DNA of 64,000 nucleotides from Plectrocnemia conspersa (Eukaryota > Arthropoda > Insecta > Trichoptera > Polycentropodidae). The notes beneath the pieces are model-generated. The model searched no databases. It was not told the origin of the DNA and worked only from the letters and a program-made list of their open reading frames with translations. Location: NCBI GenBank assembly GCA_009617715.1, contig VTFK01000042.1:434001-498000 (forward strand). Direction: 5' to 3'. A program made the translations under genes and the position numbers. Below, in pieces: positions 35,831 through 48,930 of the stretch; the first letter of the stretch is position 1, and every line of letters starts with the position of its first letter.

Positions 35831-37421
35831 ACGTTACGCGATAGTGCGTCTAGTAATGAAATGTTTAAGGGTAAGATATGTTTACTGTATATTTTAGGGT
35901 TAAAAATATTGTCGTTGCGGTAAATAAAACTATATGTACCTCTATATGTACAATGGAACCTCAGTTGTTAAACTTGATTTATTCAGTTTCAACAAGCTAA
36001 ACCGATAGATGCAAAGAGAGAAGCGGCGGCTTGTGTGTTCTTTGATGGCCTGAAATTGGGTCGGCCTCTATTTGAATAAATTATTTTAATACAAATTATT
36101 GCCAAAAAAATATTTAAGAGTAATATTAAATGAATCTAAATAACGAATACGATAATAGGCATTCGAAAGATTGTAAAAAATATATAAATGCTACAAGAGA
36201 TTTCTTTGTAAGATACAATATTATGGGTATATATCATTGATAATTCAAATAAACGGTATTTTCTCATTAAAAAAAGCTAATCAATTGGAGTAACTGATAT
36301 TATTGCTAATAACTAATAATGCAAAAAATAAGTACTTTGTTTTGTTCAGAAATATTTAACAGTGTAATATTAAGTTTCTTACTGAAATTCAAATAATAAA
36401 AAAAAAAACACTCGATAAATTTCTTTAATATAGAAACATGTTGAATTTTCAAGATGGTTAAAAAAATTAAATAGAAAAGTTAAGCTGAATCGTTAAGGGC
36501 AACAAAATTTATTATAAATAAGAGAACACTGAGAACAGTGCTAAAAAATATTTCATGACCAGTTAATGTATTTATACCACATTGCTAAAACTTTAATTAT
36601 ACTTTTACTAGACTAACATTTAATAAAAAAATTAACATATTTTTTTACAACAAACATGTTGTAAAATAATTTACAACATTGTTTTCTAAATAATTTTATA
36701 AAAAAATACCAATAAAATAAACAGGTACATACACCTCTGTTAAAATTAAATATAAAAAGGTTGTGCTTTAGTTATGCATGTTCGTAAGTATTACATATGA
36801 TTATGTTTTACTTAAATAATCAGTTTTTATTACTTTAGGAATTTAAGAAATTTTAAGCAGTATTTTTTTCTAGTCAAGTGAAAAATGTCCAGAAATCAGA
36901 AACAGTAGTAATTACACATATATGTTTATATGTAATTGAAAGATTTAGTACCTAATTCACTGCTACGATATTTTTATTTATATATAAAATATTGTCTACA
37001 AATGATAAAATTAAAATGGTATTTTAAAATTTTAACGTCGTTTTAATTTAACAATAAGTTAAGCTAACTAATATTGTCATTGGAAATAAATCGTAAAGTA
37101 AAAATATATTAGCTAACAATTTCAAGAACAAGTCCGTTAAACTAATGCCTAAATATTTTATCCATTAGCAAAAAAATATAAATAATATTTATATTTATTA
37201 ATATTCCAAGTTTATTGTTCACGTTTTTAACACTATTACACCCCAACTTCTTTGATTGCTTGTTCTCGGTTCTGATTCGAGTAGGTGTTTGGTAGCCCGA
37301 GGGCACAGAATTCATCAGAGTTTCCAAGTTGTGGGTATACATTGTCAAGAAACACTGAGAGGGATGCATTCGTTTGAAGAATAAATTTACATAAAAAAAA
37401 ACAATAATAAAAATCACTCAC
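35831..37421. other. AT-rich stretch, intronic if the adjacent microexon is real
   Basis: AT-rich. On the minus strand this DNA would follow the candidate microexon as downstream intron. A mixed patch at 37240-37370 has open minus-strand frames (37142-37417, 37236-37475), the second of which merely reads through the microexon and its splice sites. Confidence 0.4.
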
Positions 37422-37442
37422 GTGAGACGGCAGCGGCGACAC
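37422..37442 (-). other. Candidate 21-nt microexon
   Basis: On the minus strand a polypyrimidine tract (ttttatttctttttttt) and CAG end at 37443, followed by a 21-base segment of about 71% GC in AT-rich DNA. The segment is followed immediately by GTGAGTGATT (donor GTGAGT, 37421 down to 37416). The length is a multiple of three, so skipping or including it would preserve frame. The three possible readings are VSPLPSH, VAAAVS (with split codons) or CRRCRL. Known insect genes use such microexons in alternative splicing. No neighbouring exon was recognised, so gene identity and frame are unknown. Both splice sites are strong, but chance cannot be excluded. Confidence 0.45.
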
Positions 37443-38050
37443 CTGAAAAAAAAGAAATAAAACCGCATTAATCACCGATATAAAAAAATACAGTTAAAAT
37501 AAAAGTTAGGTCGTTAACCGAAAATTCATATCTGGGGAGAGAGATGATCGCTGGATTCGGATTTATTGCGTTTTTATGTAATTAAACGCAGTTAGGCTGT
37601 TAGGCGAACACTCCATAAAACAATTTATGGTTGTAACTCCGCTCTGTAGGTAGACGTTTCTTGCCGAGTTCATCATAAAGGCAGTCATAACTTCATTGCC
37701 AATTAAAGCGTGTGTTAAAAAGGGAGCATATTTCTCCCTGGAGTGTTAAAAAAATTGTCAAAACGTAAAAATTAAAACATTATTGCGATTATAATGCGTT
37801 GTAATAAAGAAATAAAGGGAGCGAGCCCTCCTTTGACGAGTAGGGTGAGGTGGACAGGGCCGCATTGGGGCTCCGATTGAATGCTTTCCCCCGACTAAAA
37901 ACCGCCAGGCGACGATATTGCCAAAGTTTTATCCTTACGACCGTCGCAGATCATAATAATAACCGCGCGTTCTGTGAAATTAATTTGCGGATTGTAATTA
38001 TTTATTATAATATTTTCATTGTATTACAACAGTTTTGTTACATAGGATGA
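37443..38050. promoter_or_regulatory. GC-richer island next to the microexon
   Basis: Mixed-composition blocks at 37500-37690 and 37800-38000 (gagggtgaggtggacaggg-like phrases, cagggccgcattggggct). TTTATGG occurs at 37624-37630. On the minus strand this would be the intron just upstream of the microexon. The 66-codon plus-strand frame has no domain. Confidence 0.25.
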
Positions 38051-39628
38051 ATCAAGGAGATATTTTAGACGATAAAAACACGATTAAAATTATATATAAA
38101 CGAATTAATAAAATAAAAAGGTAATAGCAGATCAATTTTAAAACGGTATCATACAGAACGTCTCCCATTTGAGGCTTTCTTTAAATAATACCATAAAAAA
38201 TATAGTCTAATTATAGGTTAGTTGGTAGTACTTTTATGTTAATTAAATCTATTTGATACTTTTAACATATTAACACTCTTAAGTTTACGTTTAGTTACAT
38301 TGTATTTTAGTAAATTACTTGCCAGTATGTTGGGGTGAGTTTTAAATCTGTTAAAATATAGTTTACTAATCTTTTTACTTGTTTTTTACACTTACGCTAT
38401 TTCAGAATATATCCAGTGAAACAAAAATGATTATTCCTATTTAAGATTAATTATTAGTCAATACACTACAATCACTTAATATTGGCAACATACATTTAAA
38501 AATATATAGTGAAATAAATTTAAAAAATCATGTAAATTATGTGTTTTAAGATGCTCTATAATGTAACAATTTTATTTGTAATGCAGAATTTCCAATTGAA
38601 TAGCTTTAAACTGTTGCAAAAACGAGCTATTTTATAGTGTAATAAAAACTAGGTTGAGAGAAATGCTACAATAACTAAATTGGACTAGTGTTTATTTATA
38701 AGTTGGATTATGAGTATATTTTAAGGCAAGCTAATTAATAGATAGCAATTTAATTCGACTCCTAATTATGATATTACTATATATTATACTAGAAATATAA
38801 GTAAAGTTGAAAACAATAAAAATATAAAGGCAGTAAATCAAATGCCAGTAAATATTATTTTTACTACGTTTAAAAGCGCATAGTAAAATAATAAAAATTA
38901 AGCAATTATCGAAAATAGTCATTGAATTACTGCAATATTTTATTAAAATAAATGTAAGATATATAAGTGAAATATTTAAATTTTATTGTTGTACAGTTTT
39001 AAAAACTTATTTATAATATTAAGTAACTAATTTATACTTAATTTTTTTATTAATATTAAAATTAAAAATAAAAATAAAAAGTAAAATTTAATTTTAATTT
39101 GTAACGAACATTTTAAAATATTATATACTATGTTTAGAAGTTATATAAGAAATAATTTTCTTAAATTTTTCATTAAAACATATTTTACTACATAAAAAAT
39201 AGTTTCATTAATAAGTAATTGTATTTATTATTACCACAAATATAAAAAATCAGTACATGAAATTGTTTTAATAACTGTTTTAGCACAAAGTGTAATTATA
39301 TTATATTACATTTTTATCATACTTAATATATACTTATAAAATGTAGTATAAAAAATATGCTTAAATTAAAACATTGCACGTACACTATGAATATAACATT
39401 ATCATAAATTTGAAGAATTTATTAATGAAAGCCAAACTAAGGGTGTATTGTATCATTTTATGAAAAATACGACTTTATATAATTTTCTAGCATATCTAAG
39501 TTTTAATGTTGTGCTTTTGACTATATTAAATTCCATATACTCTCTTATTATGTTTTACGCGATATTTTCCAATTTGACTCTCTCTACATTGTGCAATAAA
39601 TACGCAAAATATCATATAGGTAAGCGGT
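38051..39628. other. AT-rich spacer
   Basis: One of the most AT-rich parts of the window. No feature was recognised. Confidence 0.55.
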
Positions 39629-40000
39629 ATGCAGATTTTTTATAGCTCAATGGCCAACCCCGCGGATACATTACATTCGACGAATGATTTTATTGCTTCT
39701 CTCTCTCGTCGCGGTATAGAGAGGCAAGGGGTTGTGTTTGGGGGTTGTTTACGCTCCAGCATCGAGAGTGCTTTGTTTTTTATGATGAACCGTCAAGTAG
39801 AGGCACTTATGCCCAATATTAAGGGGAGACCGGCTCACCTCCGAAACGGATATTTCATCCGAGAAAAAAGCACAATAGAATATAATTTAGTACTAAATTG
39901 TGTATTCGAATTGTTTGAAGAAAACAATTGTTTGGCATCGACGCGGCGCAAATGTTGTTTTTCGCCGCTCCGGGTAATATTGCAAAATTCTGTAGTATAA
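39629..40000 (+). other. 123-codon open frame in a GC-richer island
   Basis: Begins with ATG and stays open through a mixed-composition island (39650-39860, for example caaccccgcggatacatt and aaggggagaccggctcacc). The translation shows no domain, signal peptide, membrane segment or similarity to the mobile elements here. The island also carries gattttattgc (Caudal-like). Interpretation is open: chance frame over a regulatory island, or an unrecognised small gene. Confidence 0.15.
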
Positions 40001-42140
40001 TATACACAGTGTATATTGTAATATCAGAGTTTCAGAGTTTGTGCTGTACAATGGGATGGTCTTTAAAAAGAACGTAGCGCATAATATAGTCGTTAGCGTT
40101 CAGTTGTTAGTTCAGTTATTAACAAAAAAGTCGTTTTATATTTTTGTTAAAAATAAATTAAACTCTTGAATTTATTAAAAATATTGTGTCAATCATCTAT
40201 CAATCTGTTATGGTAAGCAATTAGAATAAAATTCACATTTTATTGTACAAATAGATAAACTAAATCTACTAGAAAAATATATAATAAAAAACCGAAGTGA
40301 GATTTTTTTTAATGATAATTATTTTTTCTCCTAATATTATCACAAACAATATACTGCTTCCTCAATAAGTTTATTTTTTATTTATTGCTAAAATTAAGCA
40401 TTTCAAATTAAATATATATAAATGGATTAAATTTATAAATTATTAATTTATAAAAGTTAAACATTACTACTGTATATATTTAATTTATTAACTAGATATT
40501 GTGAATTTTATTTTTAGAGAACTTTAAATCTCACTCTTATAAACATTTCAAGTAATAAATTGTTAGTTATGTGTTTATGATGAATTAAGAGTAGTTTAAT
40601 TTACATTTTTTATTTGTTAAAAAAAAATTACACTTCAATTGGCAAAAAATCGTAAAAAAAACACAGTGAAAAAGCATTGCTAATCTAATATTATTTCAAA
40701 ATAATAAATATTGCCCATTAAAAAAATATTACGATATTTTATAATTATTGTTTTGTAGTAAGTGGGCTCATTTTAGTAAAATCGGTCTAAAGGACGCAAT
40801 AGCAGCAAACCATTAGGAGCAAAGTTTTAAAATTTGTGTAAATTTCTGTTTTATTTTAATGATTCACCTCTAAGCTATTTTTTTTTAAATATTACACATA
40901 AATACAACTAAGGCTTATAAAATATTGAATAGAACGTGTTTTTACATATAGTATGTATAAAAACTAAATAAAAAAAAGTCCTATAAATTTGTTTTGAAAA
41001 AATGTTTTAAAAAATTCTACTCGGTTTTAATTTTAAATATTTTAAAATCTCTGTTTTAAATACATTTAGATTATCTGCAAAAAAATATTATTTTATGCAT
41101 GAAATGTAATTACGTTGAAAAGTTTTCATCTTCGATTTTCAACATTTTTTCAAGCATTTTTTTCAAACAAAGCAAACCTTATTGCAGAAATATTTTTAAT
41201 TGACACTTATTTTAAGTATTTACAATATTATAAATAAGTGTCAATTAAGAATATATCATATAAAATAATCTATAGTAAAGTTTTAATTTCACAAGAATGT
41301 TCTAAATTAAAAAATAAATTTAATTAATTTTATTCAAAGTTAATCAAAAATTAATTTTTTAGAAAAAAATTTTGACTATTGATTAAAATTAAAAATTTTA
41401 AAGAAAAAGGAATTTTGTACAAAATTCACTACATAAAACAATAAAAAAAATTTTACACAAAATTTTTATTGTTGCTATTATTGGTTATGTTGTTTTACTT
41501 AGATTACATTGCAAAACATTTTTTTACTGGCGTATATTTTAATATTTTATTTTAAGTTAAATGCCGATTCTAAATCTATAGCACGGGTAGTTTTTTCAAC
41601 AAAGATTATACCAAATGTAAAAAGTGAAGACAATGGTAAAATAGTACAGAAAAAAATATATTTACTAAGAAAAACTAATCAACGCATAATTCATTTTATA
41701 ACGAAAAATTGTCTAGCTTTCTAGGAAAATAATATGTGTAAAAAAAAACGAAAACGACTCTAATAAAAATTGCATATATCTTTAAAATAACAAGCCACAG
41801 AATCAATCAGCATTAAAAACGCCTTAAAAATAAATTTTTAAAGCTAATAATATCATCTATATTATATTGTTTTGTAATATATTTTACTTCTATTCACAAA
41901 ACACAGAATTATTTAAATCAGTGTTGATGTAACTCTTTCCTATTAACTGCACATCAAAGCTTTATCTAATGCAAGCAAAAATAATACTTAGCTACACTTT
42001 ACTTTAATGAGACGTGTATAATTCTACTAATAAATAGAGAAACGATAGGTATTTCAATATTATATTATATGACACACTGTATTTTAATTTACATCCCATA
42101 AAAAATAAACGAAGACACTGAGAATTTCGACCTGAAAAAG
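40001..42140. other. AT-rich stretch
   Basis: AT-rich with numerous A/T runs. Apart from the hairpin at 41196-41248 nothing was recognised. Confidence 0.5.
41196..41248. repeat. Perfect 17-bp inverted repeat, 19-nt loop
   Basis: ttaattgacacttattt (41196-41212) is the exact reverse complement of 41232-41248. A 53-nt hairpin can form. Role unknown. Confidence 0.7.
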
Positions 42141-42480
42141 GAGAAATTTTCTGGATCAAAGAAAAATCCTCGTAATGAAGACCGTTGTGCAGGGACACCG
42201 ACGCTGGGATACATATTGTGGATTCCTTTGTGTGTCCTTTTTTGTATCCATATAGCAATATTGCCGAGGAGGCGGAAGACACCTCTTGGGTTATTGTTTC
42301 TCGATGTTACACACATGCCCTCGGGGGTCGGAATATTCTCGATGAAGCTCAGGAATTCATATTACTTATCTGCCTGTTTCCACCCGTAGACTGCTTGCCG
42401 CTGCTATTCATCCAAGATGTTACTTATACAATATTTATAAACACACATTCAAAGTGGGTGTATCTATATTGAAAATTTAC
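42141..42480. promoter_or_regulatory. GC-richer island
   Basis: Mixed-composition block (gccgaggaggcggaagacac, gccctcgggggtcgg) with open frames on both strands (42004-42282 and 42089-42316 minus, 42185-42472 plus) that overlap and carry no domain, as expected of composition-driven frames. Possible regulatory element. Confidence 0.2.
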
Positions 42481-43740
42481 AATAACTGCCTATGTATAGT
42501 GAGTTAGGTATCACGAAAAACAACAATACAAATTAAAAACTCATCAGTATAAATAAATCATTTATAGATATTGAGTTGTAAATGGCAGCTATCAATTGCA
42601 AGATTCCAGCTAATAAGTCACGAAGGAATTTAATTCTCCATATAGTTCTAAATTATTCCTCTCTATCAAGTCTTTCAAAAACATCCATAAAGTATATTTA
42701 TGAAAAAATATTATTTAACTACCGTATATTAGAACGAAAATTTGTTTTCAATCTAAGACTATACTGCTAATATATAAAGCATTGCTAACTTCTCTGTTAT
42801 GAGTTGTGTGGCACATTCACTTCAATTGTTTAATAATATTTTCAATGCATTTAGCAAATGCTTAGATACCTGTTTTCATTTCCTAATTTATCAAATATAA
42901 ACGCGACGGAAGAGTAAAATTTTATATGCAAATGATGCTCATATTTATTTTAAGTTTCATAGGATACAAGCAGACACTTTTTATCTAATGAAATTTACAA
43001 ATTTAGAGTCTGATTTGGAAACAAGTTAGTTACAGTTTCAATTAAAAATTCAAGGGATGCTTACAGCTTAAGATAAACGAACGATAATAATGTAATTGCA
43101 TATTCTTTGCCGCAAAAAGAATACATATATAGTGTTTTATGCTATAATTTAATACACCAACTTGAATTCAGAAGTTCGCTCGCGTCAGATTCATACTTTC
43201 TGTTACGTTGTTCAAGTCTTAAGAACCTTTTTTTAATAGAAACATTTTTTCGTTGTATCCACACATTCATATTTCACCGAGCGAATCAAGTCTGCTCATG
43301 CGAACCTTTACAGCTCGTATCTATTATGATTTGTTACGTCGAGTGTGAACCTCGGTTATTCCAACTGTATGTTAATAATATGAAATAAGCAAAATAACAC
43401 AAATACAAACACATAGTTGTATACGTCTTGATGTAGGAAAACTGAGAGAGGTAAGAAGAAAGTCTTGCAACAGACACTTGCTCGCGTCTTAATAACGCAG
43501 ACTGCAATTCTACCAAACAGTTTGCGCACCGCGAATTTAAGTTTTTTGCCTTAATAAACTCTGGTGTCTGGCACTCGGATATGTTTAACGTTTAATGACT
43601 TCATGCCTTGCTTACCGTTCATTGTAAGTGCGGAAAACCCACTTTAAGAAAATTACTACAATAATTACAACTAACCGATGATGAAGTATGCAACTAAGAT
43701 TTTTTAAAGTGAATAAAGAAATTTTGCATAGGAATTGTTT
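42481..43740. other. AT-rich stretch with a mixed patch
   Basis: A mixed patch at 43150-43340 has a plus-strand 93-codon frame (43107-43388) without a domain. The rest is AT-rich. Confidence 0.45.
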
Positions 43741-44030
43741 ACTCATCGCCCACTTAACGGTAACAAGAATTGATGAGTCAAACTGCGGATGAACAGGGTG
43801 GGTAAAGTAATGCTGATAAATAGCCAGGCAGATCCGTCCGCCCCTCCGGATCATCCGGCACAAAAACATCCCTAATTAAAAATTAATTGCTTCGCCAATC
43901 AATGCAAAACACCTTCTGTCGATAGGCCACCATCGCCACCCCTTGTTCGCCGACTTCGTGGCGACTACCGGCCGAAAAGGTGGCGAAAACAGTGACGAGG
44001 GTGGCAAAAAAAAAAGAAAAATAAGTCGGC
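43741..44030. promoter_or_regulatory. GC-richer island with homeodomain-like sites
   Basis: Contains tgataaat (43813-43820, Hox/Exd-like), clustered TAATTA-type sites near 43873-43888, and repeated gtggcga/aggtggc phrases near 43955-43990. Enhancer-like by motif content. Evidence is weak because the motifs are short. Confidence 0.3.
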
Positions 44031-45309
44031 AAGTTATAAAACTTGCCATTAAAAATGTAATGGTATCAAAATTTTGAATATTCAAATATTTTTATAAGCT
44101 AGATATGAAAATCTTACGTATTACTCGGGTGCCAACCTATTTTTTAGTTTGATGCGTATAAAATATTCTCTATGAGCGAAAGGGATCTATTAGAGAAATT
44201 TTCAGCCCTAGGTAATCATCCCAAAACTCATCTATGGGATTAAGAAAACCCAAATAAACCTAATCTGTGATTACTGATTTGAAATATAATTACTTATTAC
44301 AATCTCCAGAAACCATAGAAATTGAAAAACTCGAAGGTCCATATAGAATATTAATCCAAGACTTTCAGGTCAATAATTAGCATTCATACAACTTGCTTAT
44401 CGTGCAGCTTTTATCTCCATAGCATTTAAGTATAATAAAATTTATTTTATCCTAACATTTAAAATAAATCTGAATTATAAGTTTAATAAATATCTAAAAA
44501 CATCTGTATTTATTTATAAATATAATATATGTGAAGGTTATAATTTTCCTTCAGACTTTTACAAATATACGTAAAATGCTACTGCTCATTATTCACAACA
44601 AACTAATGCATTATCTATTTAGACCTATTATGACCTAAAAGGTTGATCCAATGCGCCATCAAGGCAAAAAAATAATAAATCCAAATTATTGATACACATA
44701 AATATATAAAACTATGATAATAAATTATTTACAAAAAAAAACAGTCATGTATTTTTTCATATGAAATATTTGATATATAAGTTGCAAAAAACTATTTTTT
44801 ATTTTTTAGGAATTGTATGCTTCTTTCATGGTCAATGTATATAGAACATTAATAAAAATAAAGTTGTTCATGATAGGGTGATTAGGCGCCTATTTGTTTC
44901 ATTGAATCTATTTATTATTAAATAATTTTTTTTTTAATCAATACGTGTCTTGAAACTATTGTATCACAAATTAAAGTTATTTGTCAATTTTAAAGGATAT
45001 GATAAAAAAAATGAGTTTCACGACATGTTGTTTCAAATGGCACGTTTGATAATCTGAAAGATTTTTATTTACTAGGGATGAGTGAGAGTATGTGTTTATA
45101 TAGAATCTGCTCTCTCGGCCTTCTATGAGGCGGTATATTGTGCGTTCGACCAGTGTTTTATTTATAAGACACCTCGAGTGCTTGACGTGGCATATGTGCT
45201 GAGATAATTTTAATGCTAAAAACAAAGCTATGAAAAAAATGGTGGTAACCATCTATTCTCTAGGAATTTTGATCATTAAGCGTTTGATGATATATTGTCA
45301 TCAAAAGTA
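44031..45309. other. AT-rich stretch
   Basis: AT-rich with a mixed patch at 45060-45200 (tctgctctctcggccttc). No gene was recognised. Confidence 0.45.
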
Positions 45310-45515
45310 TCACAAAAGTTGGCAAAACAAATTTATTAATGATCCTAAAGCGTTCTATATTTTTTTTATTTGGTTCGCAAAATATTGCGGACGGCTTTAA
45401 GCAATATTTAAAAAGTTTTTTGGGGCTGAATTGGTTCCCGATTTAATATTAAAGGATTGCAAAGTTAGCCTCGCTGTTTTTCGAAAACGTATTTTTGATC
45501 TGATTTGTAAAATCA
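45310..45515 (+). mobile_element. LINE relic (linker to RT region)
   Basis: Reading across frames gives FINDPKAFY (about 45330-45356), then IADGFKQYLKSF (about 45385-45420), then DLILKDCKVSLAVF followed by IFDLICK (about 45439-45508). These follow the order seen in jockey/CR1-type LINE proteins between endonuclease and RT (NPK-FW, then AN-F-EYF-SVF, then the LK-C--SLA---IFN block). Frames change at least twice. The RT core itself is missing. The assignment is moderate because each block is short. Confidence 0.5.
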
Positions 45516-46180
45516 CGGTGGTCTTAATTAAATTTAAGTAAATAAATACAATAAACGTTTTAACAGAGAAATTTAATTGTTACATTTTACAAAGGACTAC
45601 TGTTCTAAAAATATGACATTCAAATTATATAAACGAATATTAAGCGATCATTCTAAGAAAAATATAGCATACTAAGCGATATTTAAAAATATCCAAGAGC
45701 TTTCTAAGAAAAAAGTTTGAATCTTGACGACTCAAACGTAAAAAACACATTCCTCTGTTGTGGATATTTTCCGCCCCCGTTTTCGCAGTAATTATGAACT
45801 GACAGCGGAACAGGGAAAATTAAAGAGGTCCCTCCTCTGTACGATTTAATTTTTTGCGCGTGCGCTCCCGGCTTGTTATTCAGCAAGAGCAAAAAAATGT
45901 ACTTACAAGAAGCAAAAAAGTAACTGAAAATCCAAAGAATCGCACTAATATACATAATGCGGCCATCGTGGCGGCCGGAGAGTTATATTACACAGAAACC
46001 TTTTGTGTTTAACGAGTCAATTTAATTTTTTTGTCCTCTTGCGACCGGTTCAATTGCAGTATTAGCGGACGGTTATCGCGGAAGGATTTTCTTTTAGCTT
46101 TTCTTACAAGGAATTTATAATGAGACGATGCCTGCGTAAACGTGTTTATACAGAGCAGTGGTTGGAAAACTTTTAAGGCA
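45516..46180. promoter_or_regulatory. AT-rich lead-in then GC-richer island
   Basis: 45720-46130 is mixed (ttttccgcccccgttttcgc, gcgcgtgcgctcccggc, gcggccatcgtggcggccgg). The minus-strand frame at 45704-45955 has no domain. Possible regulatory element. Confidence 0.2.
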
Positions 46181-48930
46181 TAAAAAAAGCTCAATAAATA
46201 TTTACCAATAATAGTTGCTGAAAGCGTAATTGGTAAAAATCGTATGGCTGTTCTCTTACGTCTTAGGATAGAGTTGGAACATTTTTTAGGAAAACAAAAT
46301 ATTTTTTAAGTGTCGTAAGTATGTTTTAAGTTTTAAACTACTTTTAAATTAAACCAGAAAGCGACAGTATTTTAAGCAATTTTAATTTGAATTTCTAAAT
46401 ATGCAGTATCTTTTATATATTTTTGTATTTTATATTAAAAGTTGAAGTGCCTAATTTTTTGGAAAATTTTAATGATAGTGTTATTTTATTTATAAAAATA
46501 TAATATGAATTGGATTGAGAATTGCGAATTTTACATATAAATTGCAGCTTTACTTATTTATTTCTGATAATCAATTTAAAGTCATTTCAAAGAAGTTTTT
46601 TTTATTAATTAATATTTTATTTTATATTAAAATAAGGTAATAATATTAGTTAGGTACTTCAAATTTAAAAAAATAGACTATTGTTAAGCTACAATATTTG
46701 TAAAATTATGTAGGTAAACATTCTCCAAAAAACTATATTTATTTAATAATCTTGAGGTATATTTAATTATAAAACACAAATTTAATTATATGTTCTAAAT
46801 ATAAATCAGCATTTTACTATAGAAACTTTACAAAATGTCAATACAAGTAACTGTTTTCTGATTATTCAATGAATAAATAATTAAATTATACTTGTGAATA
46901 CCTAGTTATTATAAATTTATATTTATTTTGCAGATATTTTAATCGGAAAATATATTGCTAGAATTTTTTAACTGATTACAACCGATCTAAGATAAATTTA
47001 AACAATTCCCATTAAAACAAGACTTACAGAAATACAAGACACATTTTTCTCATTTAATTTAAAAAAAAATATAATTTACACGATTTATGGTTAGATAAAT
47101 AACATAATATATATGGTTAAAAATCTGAACAACAAAAAAATAGGAAAAAAGTTGTTGGACATCGATTATTTTAAGACAAAAAGCAGACGTGTACTGTTTT
47201 TTTTTTATACAAATCACTTCTTATTACATAAAAAACTTAAGTAAATTGTGTTTTAGTGTTTTATTATTTCTGATAAAATTAAACTGCGGTGTGTGATGAT
47301 AATAATTTATTACTGCTTTAAATATCTTTCTAAGAAAGTATTTAAAGCATTTGATTTGTAACATGTTTTATTGGATTTTTAATAAACTTTTTTAAGAAAT
47401 CGAACTTGTAAATATGCCAGTTTGTTAGTCAGCCTAATTTACCACCTTATTTCAAAATTATTTCAAAATCATGCAGAAAAAAAAAATGGTATATAGCATA
47501 ATTATTATTTAAAAATGCAATAATATAAGTGTAGCTATATGTAAATACGTATTTAATAATAAGGTTTATTATTAAACGGTTTACGAAAAAAATTATACAT
47601 GTCTTATTTTTATTGTATTATTTTTGTACATGCACAGTTTTTTTAGGACCCCTTTTGAAGAACAAGACGATTTTTTAATAAGTGAAATAAAGTTAAAATA
47701 AGCGAAAAATGCTAGTTCTCTAAAGAAAGTTCTTAAGATGGCGTATTTTAAACCCCTTTAGGAGATGAGGCGATTTTGTAAAGTGATTTGTTTACGTTTA
47801 ATATGTGACAATAAAAGCATTTAAGAATAGGTGAAAAATTCTAGTTTTTAAAAGAAAATTCTTAGATGACCTATTTAATTAAAGCAATTTTATAAAGAAT
47901 TTTTAACGTTAAAATTGTTAATAACTGTCGACTAAAACAATAAAAATATTTTAGAAAAACTATAATGGCAGTAATGTGATTTCTAATTATTGGAAAATTT
48001 TAACAAAAAGTTAAAAATGTGAAGTAAAGGATTAGTTTATAGTGATTGACGAAGCAAAAAATACATAAATCAAAATTTTAAAACCTCTATATGGAAATAA
48101 AATACTATAAATAATTAAATCAAATTATTAAAATTATTAAAAAAATTAAATAAAATGAAATTAAAAAAATAATCGATAGGAATCATTTTAATATTGAAAC
48201 AAAGAATAAAAACATGCAATTAAATAAACATTAGATCCTTGAGAAATATATTGATTAATTATTTTTATTACAGCAAATATTAAGATGCCATTTAATTAAA
48301 GTACCACACATTAAAGATCCGCGAAAAAAAATGTTATTTTAATGGATTGGTTGATAGCTACAAATTAATCAAATAAGTTATACTTAAATAAAATGACAGT
48401 GTCTTAAAAATATTTTTTGTGCGATATAATGCACTGAACTTTTATAATAAAAAATATATTTTATATTTCACTAGAAAATCACCTTGTCACTTTCTTAAAA
48501 GAAAAAAAGCAGTTTATGTATTAAAGCACATCATACAAATATATAAAAAAATATGTTTATTTAAAAAAATTATATTTTTAGCCTATGAGTTCAAAAAGTT
48601 ACTGATTGAGGCAATGTGTGCAGAAACATTAACGATTTAATTTATTAGTAAAAATTACAAAAATATTCTCGCATTAAATATATTTATAATCTTTAACCCA
48701 TACTATTTTTTATTTGAAGACGTAAGAATAAACAGAAAAGACATTGTAAGTAAGAGCATTGAGATGTTTAACAACTTAGTGAAAATTACCGACAAATATT
48801 ATTTTTAATTATTTTTTTGAAATCATATTTTTCTATTGCGAAAATTCGAAACAGGGTGATTTAGAGAATAAAACGACAAAGAAAATACTGAAGGCTTATT
48901 TATTGTATATTATCCATATTATGTGTTAAT
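46181..48930. other. Long AT-rich stretch without recognised features
   Basis: Very AT-rich. The plus-strand frame at 48419-48640 is Lys/Tyr/Ile-rich low-complexity translation. No RNA, repeat or gene was recognised. Confidence 0.55.

Noticed and set aside
37236..37475. 79-codon minus-strand frame as a gene
   Set aside because: It reads straight through the polypyrimidine tract and donor of the candidate microexon; only the 21-base part has supporting signals.
42004..42472. Overlapping frames on both strands as genes
   Set aside because: Mutually overlapping, no domains; composition-driven.
45890..45930. Possible 17-nt microexon on the minus strand (ttttcag ... GTAAGT)
   Set aside because: The segment is as T-rich as its surroundings and not a multiple of three, so the splice-like ends are probably chance.
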